Source: Actinomycetes bacterium (GTDB lineage: Bacteria; Actinomycetota; Actinomycetes; Mycobacteriales; Mycobacteriaceae). Taken from it: a DNA stretch of 8,000 bases. Positions 1-6,388 of this stretch are shown in pieces. A program made the position numbers and the translations under genes. Each line of letters starts with the position of its first letter. The first letter of the stretch is position 1. The notes beneath the pieces are model-generated. The model ran no database searches, was not told the DNA's origin, and was given only the letters and a program-made list of their open reading frames with translations. The DNA lies in the NCBI GenBank assembly GCA_023415515.1, contig JAEZKH010000239.1, forward strand, positions 1 to 8,000, given 5' to 3'.

Positions 1-580
1 GTGCTGGTGCGGGCGGCGGGGGCGGGGGCGCGTTGTCGAGCCCGTCGATCTTTGCCTTCAGCCGGGGCACGGTGTCGTTGCGGACGGCGCGGCGCTCGGT
101 GTCGGGGTCGGTGTTGTTCTCGAAGCATCCGCGCGGGGCGTCGGCGACGACGGCCAGTGCGCTCTGATACCGCTCACGCGCCTGATCCGTTCGCCCTTCC
201 CAGCCGTCGACATCGCCCTGCCGTTCGCGGACCAGCGCGAGATTGACCAGGACCGGACACGTCTCCTCCGGCGCGGTCAGCGACAGCGCCTCAGAGAACC
301 GCGCATCGGCATCCTCCAGTCGACCCTGCAACACCGCGGCGGTGCCCGCTGTGAACGGCGCCTTCGCGCGTTCGACGACATTGAGCGTGTTCAGTGTCGA
401 GCTGTTGCCCCTCAGCGCGTCGGCGCTGCCGTCGCGGAAGTTCGCGACCGCCGAATTGCCTGCGACAACAACGGAAATCAATTTCACGGCGGCGATCAGG
501 GCGATCAGCGCGACCGGCGCCGAGAAGAGGATCAGTCGCTTGCGAAGCACGAGCCGCGCCGGCTTACACGTATCTGTCAC
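1..580 (-). CDS. One-TM protein with TPR-like helices, last visible gene of the MoxR operon (3' end outside window)
   Basis: This is an open frame of 193 codons with no stop before the window edge. The GTG start (578-580) overlaps the TGA stop of the upstream vWA gene as GTGA. The nearby ATG at 588-590 meets a stop after eight codons, so GTG is the only sensible start. A short basic N-terminus is followed by a hydrophobic segment at about residues 14-40 (LILFSAPVALIALIAAVKLI), which suggests a membrane anchor with the remainder outside. Residues about 72-105 and 108-148 look like two TPR-type helix pairs (GRLEDADARFSEALSL; GRTDQARERYQSALAV). The visible C-terminus has a run of six prolines (residues 185-190). 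Bat operons usually carry a TPR partner of the vWA proteins, and mxaK in methanol dehydrogenase clusters is a one-TM protein of similar size, so a scaffold or partner role is plausible. I cannot assign a family with certainty. Confidence 0.8.
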   Translation of the reverse strand, partial: MTDTCKPARLVLRKRLILFSAPVALIALIAAVKLISVVVAGNSAVANFRDGSADALRGNSSTLNTLNVVERAKAPFTAGTAAVLQGRLEDADARFSEALSLTAPEETCPVLVNLALVRERQGDVDGWEGRTDQARERYQSALAVVADAPRGCFENNTDPDTERRAVRNDTVPRLKAKIDGLDNAPPPPPPAPA

Positions 581-1518
581 AGGGCCACATCCCGTCTGGC
601 GAGCCGGGTGCGACGGATGTCGCGGATGCTGGCGAACAGCTCGAACAGCAGCAGCACCGACGCAAGGAGGGTGAACACCCAGTACAGCTCGGTCCGATCG
701 GTCACACCTGACGGCGCGGACTCCGCGGCGGTGGGCTGGCCGCCGTCACCCGGCGCGGCCTCGGTGATTGGCCTGCCGTCGTCGCGATCGACATAGGGCA
801 GGCCGAGTTGGTCGGCGACTGTCCGCAGCCCCGGCTCGTCTCGCCCTGCGCCGTAACCGAATACCGCTCCGCCGTCCACGGAGCCCGCCGTCGGGTCGAA
901 TTCGCCCTGCGGTGCGCGTGAACCGGCCGCCCCGGTGCCGAAGTAGAACACCAGGTTCTCGGAGTTCGGGTACTGCTGCCCGGCCCCGATGAGCTGATAT
1001 CGAAGCACGTTCGCGGCGGCAGCCGCGTTCGCGTCTTCATCGGCGGCGTTCGGCGGATACGGCGTCAGACGCGCCACCTCGGGCCGCAGACTCCACGAGT
1101 CCTCCGACAGCGGCCAGTCGAGCGACGGCCGGGAGGCGAACGAGATCAGCGCGAACCGCGCCCCCGGGTGTTGGTCGATCAGCCCCTCGATGTCGCTGCG
1201 AATAGCCGACATTCGCGATTCGTTGTCACCGTGGTCCGCTATCGCCGTCTCCGGCGACCGGTCGACGACCAAGAAGACGTTGGTGTTGTCGGCCGCCTGC
1301 GCTGCTGCAGTGCCGCGCTCGCCGTGCTCGATGCCCGGCCTGGCCGCGGCGATGAGCACAAGCAGCACGGCCAGCGTCAGCCCGGTCCACCGCCACACCG
1401 TCGACCAGCGCCCACCCGCGGTCGCATACAGCCGGCGCATGGTCAGCAGGCGCATCGCGACGACGACGACGGTGACCACGATCAGGATCACGGGTGGCAG
1501 CGCAGGCTGGAACGTCAT
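577..1518 (-). CDS. Membrane-anchored vWA-like protein (BatA/MxaL-like), incomplete MIDAS
   Basis: This 313-residue protein starts at ATG 1516-1518, which overlaps the TGA of the preceding gene as ATGA. A longer open frame to 1605 exists but would overlap that gene heavily. Two hydrophobic segments (about residues 8-22 and 43-59) precede a short AARPG motif, as in the N-terminus of BatA-type proteins. A vWA-like fold follows (about 78-250), and a third TM segment lies near the C-terminus (about 278-297). In the first MIDAS motif D86-R-S88-P-E90 keeps Asp and the first Ser of DxSxS but has Glu where the second Ser belongs. The later strand normally ending in an acidic DG reads FYFGTGAAG (191-199), without the Asp. 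A MIDAS Thr is not obvious. Metal-dependent ligand binding is therefore probably altered or lost. Its likely role is as a structural partner of the MoxR ATPase and the neighbouring vWA protein at the membrane. Confidence 0.85.
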   Translation of the reverse strand: MTFQPALPPVILIVVTVVVVAMRLLTMRRLYATAGGRWSTVWRWTGLTLAVLLVLIAAARPGIEHGERGTAAAQAADNTNVFLVVDRSPETAIADHGDNESRMSAIRSDIEGLIDQHPGARFALISFASRPSLDWPLSEDSWSLRPEVARLTPYPPNAADEDANAAAAANVLRYQLIGAGQQYPNSENLVFYFGTGAAGSRAPQGEFDPTAGSVDGGAVFGYGAGRDEPGLRTVADQLGLPYVDRDDGRPITEAAPGDGGQPTAAESAPSGVTDRTELYWVFTLLASVLLLFELFASIRDIRRTRLARRDVAL

Positions 1519-2513
1519 CGGCGCAACACCATCAGCGAGAGGCACAACAGCATCGACGTCACGACGGCGACGGCGAGCGGAACCGCTGGCGCGTCGCCGA
1601 ACCATGTCGTGGTCGCTTCTTCGGTGGGAGCGGTGGCTGCCGGCGGCTTGCTGCGAATGCGATCGAGATCAGCGGTGAGCTGATTCTGCCGACCGTCTAT
1701 CGAGAAATACTGACCGCCGGATGATTTCGCGACTGTGGGCAGGACACCGGCGTTGCGGCTCGATGTGCTTATGGCGTTGATCTGGATGCCCGCCTTGTTC
1801 GCCATTGCGGTGACCTGTTCGGCGGTCAGCAGCGACGGCCTGGTCTCGTCGGCTTGGCGCAGTTGACCCGAACCGAGATAGATCAGCGAACGGCGGTGTG
1901 AGCTCGTCGAATCGAACGACGGGAAGCCGGTCATGCACAGCGCGAGTACGTCTTCGACGCTGGATGCGTAGTCGACGTAGGACACCGCAGGGGTGAACGA
2001 TGCGGCGGTGGCGACGGCGTCGTCGCGGCCCTGGGAGAGTTCGGCGATGTCGCCGAGCCTGCCCGCCACGTACTGGTAGTCGCGCGTCATCGGGATGACG
2101 CGTCGGTTCTGCGATGTGAGGCCGATCCGTTCGGTCCCATACTTTCTCGCCTGGTTCGCGAAATACATCAGGAACTCCCCGGTGACAGGCTGGGTGACGG
2201 GCTCGGCGACGCAGAGCATGATGTCGTCGGGCGGGTCCGGCGGAGCGCTGGACCACCACCACCCGGCGGGTCGCGCGCCGGCCAGCACGGACATGCCGAG
2301 CAGAACGCCGATCAGCGCCACCGCTACCAGCATCGACAGCAGCCGCGCCCTGGCCAGCCGGGCGTATTCGGGAAGGCGGGTCAGCCGGGAGGTGTTCGCC
2401 ATACGGCGCAACTGCCTGCGCACCTGCTCCATCGGCAGCACAAGCGCCAGCACGATCGCGGCTGCCGCACATATCAATCCGGCGATCGCGACTGGCCACC
2501 AGGTCAGGGCCAC
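1515..2513 (-). CDS. Membrane-anchored divergent vWA-like protein (BatA/MxaC-like)
   Basis: This 332-residue protein starts at GTG 2511-2513. GAGGAG (2525-2530) lies 11 nt upstream, and the start overlaps the previous stop by 10 bp. Open sequence further upstream, to 2924, is out-of-frame overlap with the previous gene and is not protein-like. TM segments lie at about residues 5-27 and 58-80, with an ARP motif after the second, and at about 309-328. The region 97-288 is a diverged vWA fold. Its C-terminal part is recognisable: a hydrophobic strand (INAIS, 245-249), then a helix with VLPTVAKSSGGQYF (257-270), as in vWA domains with their 'L..iA..tGG.yf' end. The first strand is DIMLCVAEP (97-105) with no DxSxS motif. 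The strand at 209-217 is SLIYLGSGQ, with Gly where the conserved Asp should be. The MIDAS thus appears to be missing. The two adjacent vWA genes probably arose by old duplication or act as a pair. Confidence 0.82.
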   Translation of the reverse strand: MALTWWPVAIAGLICAAAAIVLALVLPMEQVRRQLRRMANTSRLTRLPEYARLARARLLSMLVAVALIGVLLGMSVLAGARPAGWWWSSAPPDPPDDIMLCVAEPVTQPVTGEFLMYFANQARKYGTERIGLTSQNRRVIPMTRDYQYVAGRLGDIAELSQGRDDAVATAASFTPAVSYVDYASSVEDVLALCMTGFPSFDSTSSHRRSLIYLGSGQLRQADETRPSLLTAEQVTAMANKAGIQINAISTSSRNAGVLPTVAKSSGGQYFSIDGRQNQLTADLDRIRSKPPAATAPTEEATTTWFGDAPAVPLAVAVVTSMLLCLSLMVLRR

Positions 2514-2977
2514 GACCGGATCAACTCCTCGGTCGTGGTGCCGATCTCGCCGACGTCGACAGGCGACGCGGTGTTGAATTGCGCGTCGTTCAGCGCCGCG
2601 AGCACGGGGGCCGCCTCGGCCAGGTCGCCGGACCGAATCCTGTCGACGTGCAGGTACTGTGCTCTGGCTCCGGTGGCCTGGTGCAGGAAGCTGCGAAGCG
2701 TTCGGCTCATCTGATGACTTGCCTGCGGTGCCGACAGTTCGCCTGCTCGGTATTGCCCGTCGATCGACCGGATCGCGCGGATGAACTTGCGGCGCAGCAG
2801 CTTCGAGTGCCACGAGCGGACCACTGGAATGGAGCGCAACCGGTGGGCGGGCAGCGTCCAGACGACTACGCCGACATACCAGGCGATCACAAGCAGCAGC
2901 AGGGTCAGTCCCAGCCACAGCCACGACGCCGAGTGCGGCGACGGGCCGAAGATGAACTGCAGTACGTCATCCGGCAC
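2504..2977 (-). CDS. Small single-TM protein of MoxR operon (MxaA/BatD C-terminus or DUF4381-like)
   Basis: This 157-residue protein uses the GTG start 2975-2977, preceded by AGGGG (2987-2991) at 9 nt spacing. An in-frame GTG at 2993-2995 would add six residues but has no Shine-Dalgarno sequence and overlaps the DUF58 gene by 29 bp instead of 11 bp. A short leader (VPDDVLQFIFGPSP) precedes one TM helix (about residues 18-42, very rich in Leu, Val and Trp). A basic cytoplasmic-looking part follows (RLRSI, KLLRRKFIRAIR). A helical C-terminal domain (about 62-155) contains the pattern YRAGE...ASHQMSRTLRSFL. This layout matches the single-TM proteins between DUF58 and vWA genes in related operons (DUF4381, MxaA, the BatD tail). 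The assignment rests on position and architecture, not on a diagnostic motif. Confidence 0.75.
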   Translation of the reverse strand: MPDDVLQFIFGPSPHSASWLWLGLTLLLLVIAWYVGVVVWTLPAHRLRSIPVVRSWHSKLLRRKFIRAIRSIDGQYRAGELSAPQASHQMSRTLRSFLHQATGARAQYLHVDRIRSGDLAEAAPVLAALNDAQFNTASPVDVGEIGTTTEELIRSWP

Positions 2978-3866
2978 GGCTGCGCACCCCTGCACGTGAG
3001 GATGACGAGAAAGCCTGCGCCATCTCGACTATGCGGCTGCGGATCTGTCTGCTGCCGCCGACGATCGTGTGGGGGATCGCGCGCGTGGTCATGAACTCGT
3101 CGAGTGTGCGGCGGCGGTCGGCCTCCGCGCGTCGATAGGCCGCGACCACCCTCGGGCCGAGATCGGCCTCTCCGATCACGAATGTGCCGTCGGCGACGTC
3201 GTAGCCGTCCTGCCAGGCGCCGTGCGAGCCGATCGCGGGCGCGTCGGCGACCATCGCCCACAGAATGTCGTGGCGACCGGTCAGCCTGCGCACCACCTCG
3301 TGCAGACGTCCGTCGACGTCCGGCTCGTCGGATACCACGACGATCAGCATCGAATGGCGGTAATGCGTTGCCACATAGGCCAACTGGCAGGTGATGTCGC
3401 TAGGGCCGGGCTTGGTGAGGGCGTGTTCGTAGAACCGGTGCAGCATGTTCTCGATGTGGGTTTCGCCGCGGGCCGCCCGGATGTTCACACTGCCGCGGCT
3501 GTCTCCGTACACCATGCCGACCTGATCGGCCCGGCCGAGGGTGATCAACCCGATCGCGCCGAGGATGTTCGCGGCGACATCGATCTTCACCTCACCGCTT
3601 GGCGCCGAGGCGGTCATGTTCCGGCCTGCGTCGGCGACCAGCAGGATCTTGTGGTGCTTCTCGTCGACGAAGCGCTTGATCAGCACGCTGCCCGACCGCG
3701 CCGACGCTTTCCAGTCGATGTCGCGGACGTCGTCGCCGGGCACGTACGGCCGTAGATCGTCGAACTCCAAAGTGCGGCTGTGCAACAGCGCGTGGCGGCC
3801 GCCCTCCAGGAGACCGCGGGTATCGGTGCCGAAATACGTTCGCGCGCGATTGAGATGCTTGCTCAC
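2967..3866 (-). CDS. DUF58 domain protein, partner of the MoxR ATPase (MxaS-like)
   Basis: This 299-residue protein starts at GTG 3864-3866, nine nt after the moxR stop. There is no clear Shine-Dalgarno, so translational coupling is likely. The DUF58 signature is very clear: LEFDDLRPYVPGDDVRDIDW followed by KASARSGSVLIKRF (residues 33-66). DUF58 proteins carry a vWA-like fold. Here the first metal motif is D79-A-G-R-N83 instead of DxSxS, while the later Asp is kept (VVVSDEPDVD, D180). No TM segment is seen, in contrast to longer DUF58 proteins with two N-terminal helices, so this is the soluble short form. The family almost always sits directly after a MoxR gene and is believed to link the ATPase to its client. 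The C-terminal tail (about 285-299) is rich in Ser, Arg and Ala and probably disordered. Confidence 0.92.
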   Translation of the reverse strand: MSKHLNRARTYFGTDTRGLLEGGRHALLHSRTLEFDDLRPYVPGDDVRDIDWKASARSGSVLIKRFVDEKHHKILLVADAGRNMTASAPSGEVKIDVAANILGAIGLITLGRADQVGMVYGDSRGSVNIRAARGETHIENMLHRFYEHALTKPGPSDITCQLAYVATHYRHSMLIVVVSDEPDVDGRLHEVVRRLTGRHDILWAMVADAPAIGSHGAWQDGYDVADGTFVIGEADLGPRVVAAYRRAEADRRRTLDEFMTTRAIPHTIVGGSRQIRSRIVEMAQAFSSSSRAGVRSRAG

Positions 3867-3875
3867 GGGCGATGT

Positions 3876-4877
3876 CTAAGGGACTCGAACCGCTTGCAGC
3901 ACAGCGTCGATGACGTCTTCGGGGGTGACGCCATTGCTCGCCGCCTCGAAGCCGAGGATGAGGCGGTGTCGCAGTACGCGGTGGGCGACGGCGGCGATGT
4001 CGTCGGGGATCACGTGCGCGCGACCTGAGAGCAACGCCAACGCGCGCGCGGACTTGACGAAGGCGATCGTCGCGCGCGGGCTCGCCCCGTATTCGACGAG
4101 GCGGGCGAGTTGGGCGGGCAGGTACTCGTTGGGAACGCGGGTCACCGCCACCAGCTCGCTGGCATAGCGGGTGAGCGCCTTGTCGATGTAGATGTGGCGC
4201 GTCACGTCCTGCAGGCGTCGGATGTCGTCGAGCCCGACGACTGCTCTGCTGCGGTTGCTCTTGTCGTAGAGCCCGGCGTCCATCCGGTCCATCACCTCGA
4301 CCTCTTCGTCGGGGGACGGATAGGACAGGACGTCTTTGAGCATGAAGCGGTCGGTCTGAGCCTCCGAGAGCGGGTAGGTGCCCTCCTGGTCGACGGGGTT
4401 CTGCGTGGCGATGACGAGGAACGGCTCGGGAATCGGGTGAACGGAGCCCGCTATGGTCGTCTGTCGCTCCTCCATCGCCTCGAGCATGGCACTCTGGGTC
4501 TTGGCGCTGGAGCGGTTGATCTCGTCGAGCAGGACGATGTTGGTGTGCACCGGGCCGAGCTGGGTCACGAACGAGTTCGTCGCCGACTCGTAGACCTGGG
4601 TGCCGATGATGTCGCTGGGCAGCAGGTCAGGCGTGCACTGGATGCGCTGGAACCCGCCGTGGATGGCTTCTGCGACGACGCGCGCGGCCGTCGTCTTGGC
4701 CAGGCCGGGCACGCTCTCGATCAGGATGTGACCGCCTGCGAGAAGTCCGATGAGCAGGGACTCACGCAGGTTCTGCTGGCCCACCACCTTCGCGGAAAAG
4801 GCGTCCCCAACTGCGCCGACGATGCGCTGGGCGTCGCCGATCGCGCGCTGGTCGAGACGCACGGGTGCTGCGGTCAT
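3876..4877 (-). CDS. MoxR-family AAA+ ATPase
   Basis: This 333-residue ATPase is the first gene of the operon. ATG 4875-4877 is preferred over the in-frame GTG at 4890-4892 because AGAAAGG (4883-4889) sits 5 nt before it. In order: a Walker A loop ESVPGLAKTT (54-63), a MoxR motif FVTQLGPVHTNIVLLDEINR (103-122) with Walker B D118-E119, the ATQNP sensor 1 region (157-161), QEGTYPLSEAQTDRF (164-178) with R177 as a likely arginine finger, and a sensor 2 region around GASPRATIAFVKSARAL (264-280). The first P-loop Gly is Ser (S55) and the sixth position is Ala, the latter being common in MoxR proteins. MoxR ATPases hydrolyse ATP to mature, remodel or metallate client protein complexes together with DUF58 and vWA partners, here encoded downstream. 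It lies in the cytoplasm, probably recruited to the membrane by the vWA proteins. The subfamily is not certain, so no symbol is given. Confidence 0.95.
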   Translation of the reverse strand: MTAAPVRLDQRAIGDAQRIVGAVGDAFSAKVVGQQNLRESLLIGLLAGGHILIESVPGLAKTTAARVVAEAIHGGFQRIQCTPDLLPSDIIGTQVYESATNSFVTQLGPVHTNIVLLDEINRSSAKTQSAMLEAMEERQTTIAGSVHPIPEPFLVIATQNPVDQEGTYPLSEAQTDRFMLKDVLSYPSPDEEVEVMDRMDAGLYDKSNRSRAVVGLDDIRRLQDVTRHIYIDKALTRYASELVAVTRVPNEYLPAQLARLVEYGASPRATIAFVKSARALALLSGRAHVIPDDIAAVAHRVLRHRLILGFEAASNGVTPEDVIDAVLQAVRVP

Positions 4878-4882
4878 TTGTG

Positions 4883-4889
4883 CCTTTCT
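4883..4889 (-). promoter_or_regulatory. Ribosome binding site deciding the moxR start
   Basis: AGAAAGG on the minus strand lies 5 nt before ATG 4875-4877. The alternative upstream GTG (4890-4892) would place this site inside the coding region and has no comparable site of its own, so the downstream ATG is favoured. Confidence 0.6.
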
Positions 4890-5058
4890 CACTGCGGCAG
4901 GGCAGGGAGCTCATACCCGTGCTGCGAGGTCTGCACACGGGATGGGCTCAGTTGCCTGGTGAGGCGGTTGATCGACGGTCATGGCCACCGCGAACGCGCT
5001 CTACGGGCGATGGGTAAACGACCTGTGGGCCGGAAAAGTTGCAGTTCGCTAGGTCACC

Positions 5059-5130
5059 TTTCCCGCGAGCAGACGTAGGTGCACGCAAAAGTCCAGGAAA
5101 GCGCGTGCAGTCGCGTCTGTTCGCGGGGAG
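5059..5130. repeat. Long imperfect inverted repeat (28-bp arms, 16-nt loop)
   Basis: The left arm 5059-5086 pairs with the right arm 5103-5130. The inner 7 bp (TGCACGC / GCGTGCA) and the outer blocks (CAGAC / GTCTG; CCCGCGA / TCGCGGG) are perfect. In a plus-strand transcript, mismatches remain only at 5079:5110 and 5077:5112, with five G-U wobbles. A minus-strand transcript would have more mismatches, because those wobbles become A-C. It starts 8 nt after the sulfotransferase stop. There is no U-run after it on the minus strand, so it is not a classic intrinsic terminator. It could be a U-less mycobacterial terminator, a 3'-end stabiliser, a small repeat element, or a protein site. Confidence 0.6.
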
Positions 5131-5137
5131 AAATCCG

Positions 5138-6388
5138 CTAGAGAAAGCGCGCGGCGTAGGTGGCGAACGCGTCGCGCAGATCGCGCTCGTCGAGGCCGAA
5201 CATCTCGGGCGATGTCGCCACCGTGCCGAGGCGTCCGCGCTGGTGGCCGGCCAGGTATTCGCCGATCGCGGCCCGCGCGTCGTCGTCGAGCACCTCACCG
5301 GCCTTCTCGTACACCTGGTTGGCGACGGCCGTCTCGCCCGCCATGAACTCGTCGAAGCGGACGTCGATCGACCGCTCCGGCGGAATTGTGTCGCGGTCGC
5401 GGACCACCGCATCGAGCATCCGAGCCAGCCGCTTCACCCACGTCGAGGAGATGTCTTCGACGGGCACCGGCGAGCAGTACATACGCGCCGAGTAGGTGAT
5501 CATGGCGAGCATCGACAGCGTCACCGGGACGGGGTCGCGGTGGGTGAAGATGACGAACACGCCGGGGAAGACCGAGTCGAGCACCGGCAGCTGTTCGAGG
5601 TGCTGGGGCGACTTCAGCAGCCACCGGCGACCGCCGCGAAGGAACTGCATCGCCTTGAGTTGTGTTCGGAGGTATTCGTAGGACGACGTCTGGTCGTGGG
5701 CCATGTAGTAGTCGCGCCACCTCGGCACGTGGGCGAGGGTCTCGAACAACATCGTGGAGAAGTCGTTGGCCAGCAACTGAATCTCTTCGTGCACGTGATC
5801 GGTCGTCATCTCGTGCATCAGCGGAAAGTGCGGCATCACGACGTTCATCACCTGCACGGCGACATCCATCCGCGTTCTGCGCGGATCGGGTTCGACCCCG
5901 GCTTCGCGCGGTGACGGGAACGGCTCGTTGCTCTCCCAGTACGGCATCGTGCGGAAGGTCGCCGGCGCGGCAAGGAGATTGTGCAGGTGCGTGGTGCCGG
6001 TGCGGGGCAGGCCGGCGATGACGACCGGTGGCAACAGGTCGATGTCGGAAATCTCGGGGTGCCGGGCGAGTAGGTCGGTGAGCAACAGCCGGTTCTTCAG
6101 CCACTGCAGAATCTGCGCGTGGTGGTTGACGACGCCGACCGCGTGCATGGCCGTGATCTCATGCAGCGCAGTCAGATACACGTCGAGGCGCTCGCGGTAG
6201 TCGTCGGCGCCGAAGTCGTCGAGTCCGGTTTCTGCGGTGGCCTTGGCGTGCAGGACCTCGGCGTCGAGTGGGCAGTCCGGCGCCATTGACGCCATCATGT
6301 CGCGGATCTGGTGTGCTTCGGCGCTGAAGCGCGGTTCTCTGAGGTCGTCGAGGTGCACGGCGGCCGCCGCGACATCGGTTCCTGACAT
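5138..6388 (-). CDS. Sulfotransferase family protein (PAPS-dependent type)
   Basis: This 416-residue protein starts at ATG 6386-6388 with a strong GAGGAGG site (6393-6399) 4 nt before it. It carries both co-substrate motifs of the sulfotransferase fold. The 5'-phosphosulfate loop is GLPRTGTTHLHNLL (126-139). The 3'-phosphate-binding strand is FTHRDPVPVTLSML (281-294), with R284 and S292 as likely ligands. The WLLKSPQHL motif (256-264) lies between them, as in the Sulfotransfer_3 group that is abundant in mycobacteria. The N-terminal 115 residues are helical (VHLDDLREPRFSAEAHQIRD), a feature of the long mycobacterial members, and no signal peptide is seen. The predicted reaction is transfer of sulfate from PAPS to a hydroxyl on a lipid, sterol or small molecule. 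The acceptor cannot be read from the sequence. It is transcribed divergently from the tetR gene, with only 47 bp between, so control by that regulator is likely. Confidence 0.92.
   Translation of the reverse strand: MSGTDVAAAAVHLDDLREPRFSAEAHQIRDMMASMAPDCPLDAEVLHAKATAETGLDDFGADDYRERLDVYLTALHEITAMHAVGVVNHHAQILQWLKNRLLLTDLLARHPEISDIDLLPPVVIAGLPRTGTTHLHNLLAAPATFRTMPYWESNEPFPSPREAGVEPDPRRTRMDVAVQVMNVVMPHFPLMHEMTTDHVHEEIQLLANDFSTMLFETLAHVPRWRDYYMAHDQTSSYEYLRTQLKAMQFLRGGRRWLLKSPQHLEQLPVLDSVFPGVFVIFTHRDPVPVTLSMLAMITYSARMYCSPVPVEDISSTWVKRLARMLDAVVRDRDTIPPERSIDVRFDEFMAGETAVANQVYEKAGEVLDDDARAAIGEYLAGHQRGRLGTVATSPEMFGLDERDLRDAFATYAARFL

Larger units (their letters stand above)
4878..5137 (-). other. Non-coding gap between sulfotransferase and moxR operon
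   Basis: This 260-bp gap is the only substantial non-coding stretch in the left half of the window and must hold the moxR operon promoter unless transcription runs through from the sulfotransferase. A search by eye on the minus strand found no convincing -35/-10 pair for a housekeeping sigma and no clear ECF-type pair. It contains a long imperfect inverted repeat (5059-5130) and a 23-codon open frame (4911-4982). Open frames that cross this gap (minus 4948-5412; plus 4110-5078 and 5039-5914) are low-complexity shadows of neighbouring genes. Confidence 0.6.

Noticed and set aside
1519..1605. Upstream extension of the second vWA gene
   Set aside because: The added residues are an Arg-rich stretch overlapping the previous gene. 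The ATG overlapping that gene's stop gives the expected N-terminal TM segment.
2514..2924. Upstream extension of the first vWA gene
   Set aside because: The extra 137 codons overlap the small TM gene in another frame and are Arg/Pro-rich and non-globular. GTG 2511-2513 has a good ribosome binding site and fits the operon spacing.
3069..3755. Plus-strand open frame of 228 codons opposite the DUF58 gene
   Set aside because: It is a shadow of the DUF58 coding strand with no domain or start signal.
4893..5058. Possible ECF-type promoter (GGGAAA box near 5061-5066) for the moxR operon
   Set aside because: No matching -10 element lies at an acceptable distance, and the box is part of the inverted repeat.
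4110..5078. Plus-strand open frame of 322 codons opposite moxR
   Set aside because: It lies antisense to a complete, motif-rich MoxR gene. It has no recognisable motif and no ribosome binding site, and long antisense frames are expected in GC-rich DNA with strong third-position bias.
5059..5130. Hairpin as a classic Rho-independent terminator of the sulfotransferase gene
   Set aside because: No U-run follows the stem on the minus strand, and the stem has more mismatches on that strand than on the plus strand. It was kept as an inverted repeat of unknown role.
5039..5914. Plus-strand open frame of 291 codons opposite the sulfotransferase
   Set aside because: It is antisense to a clear sulfotransferase. 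The protein is rich in His, Arg, Val and Gly, typical of a shadow frame, and it spans the hairpin and the gap.
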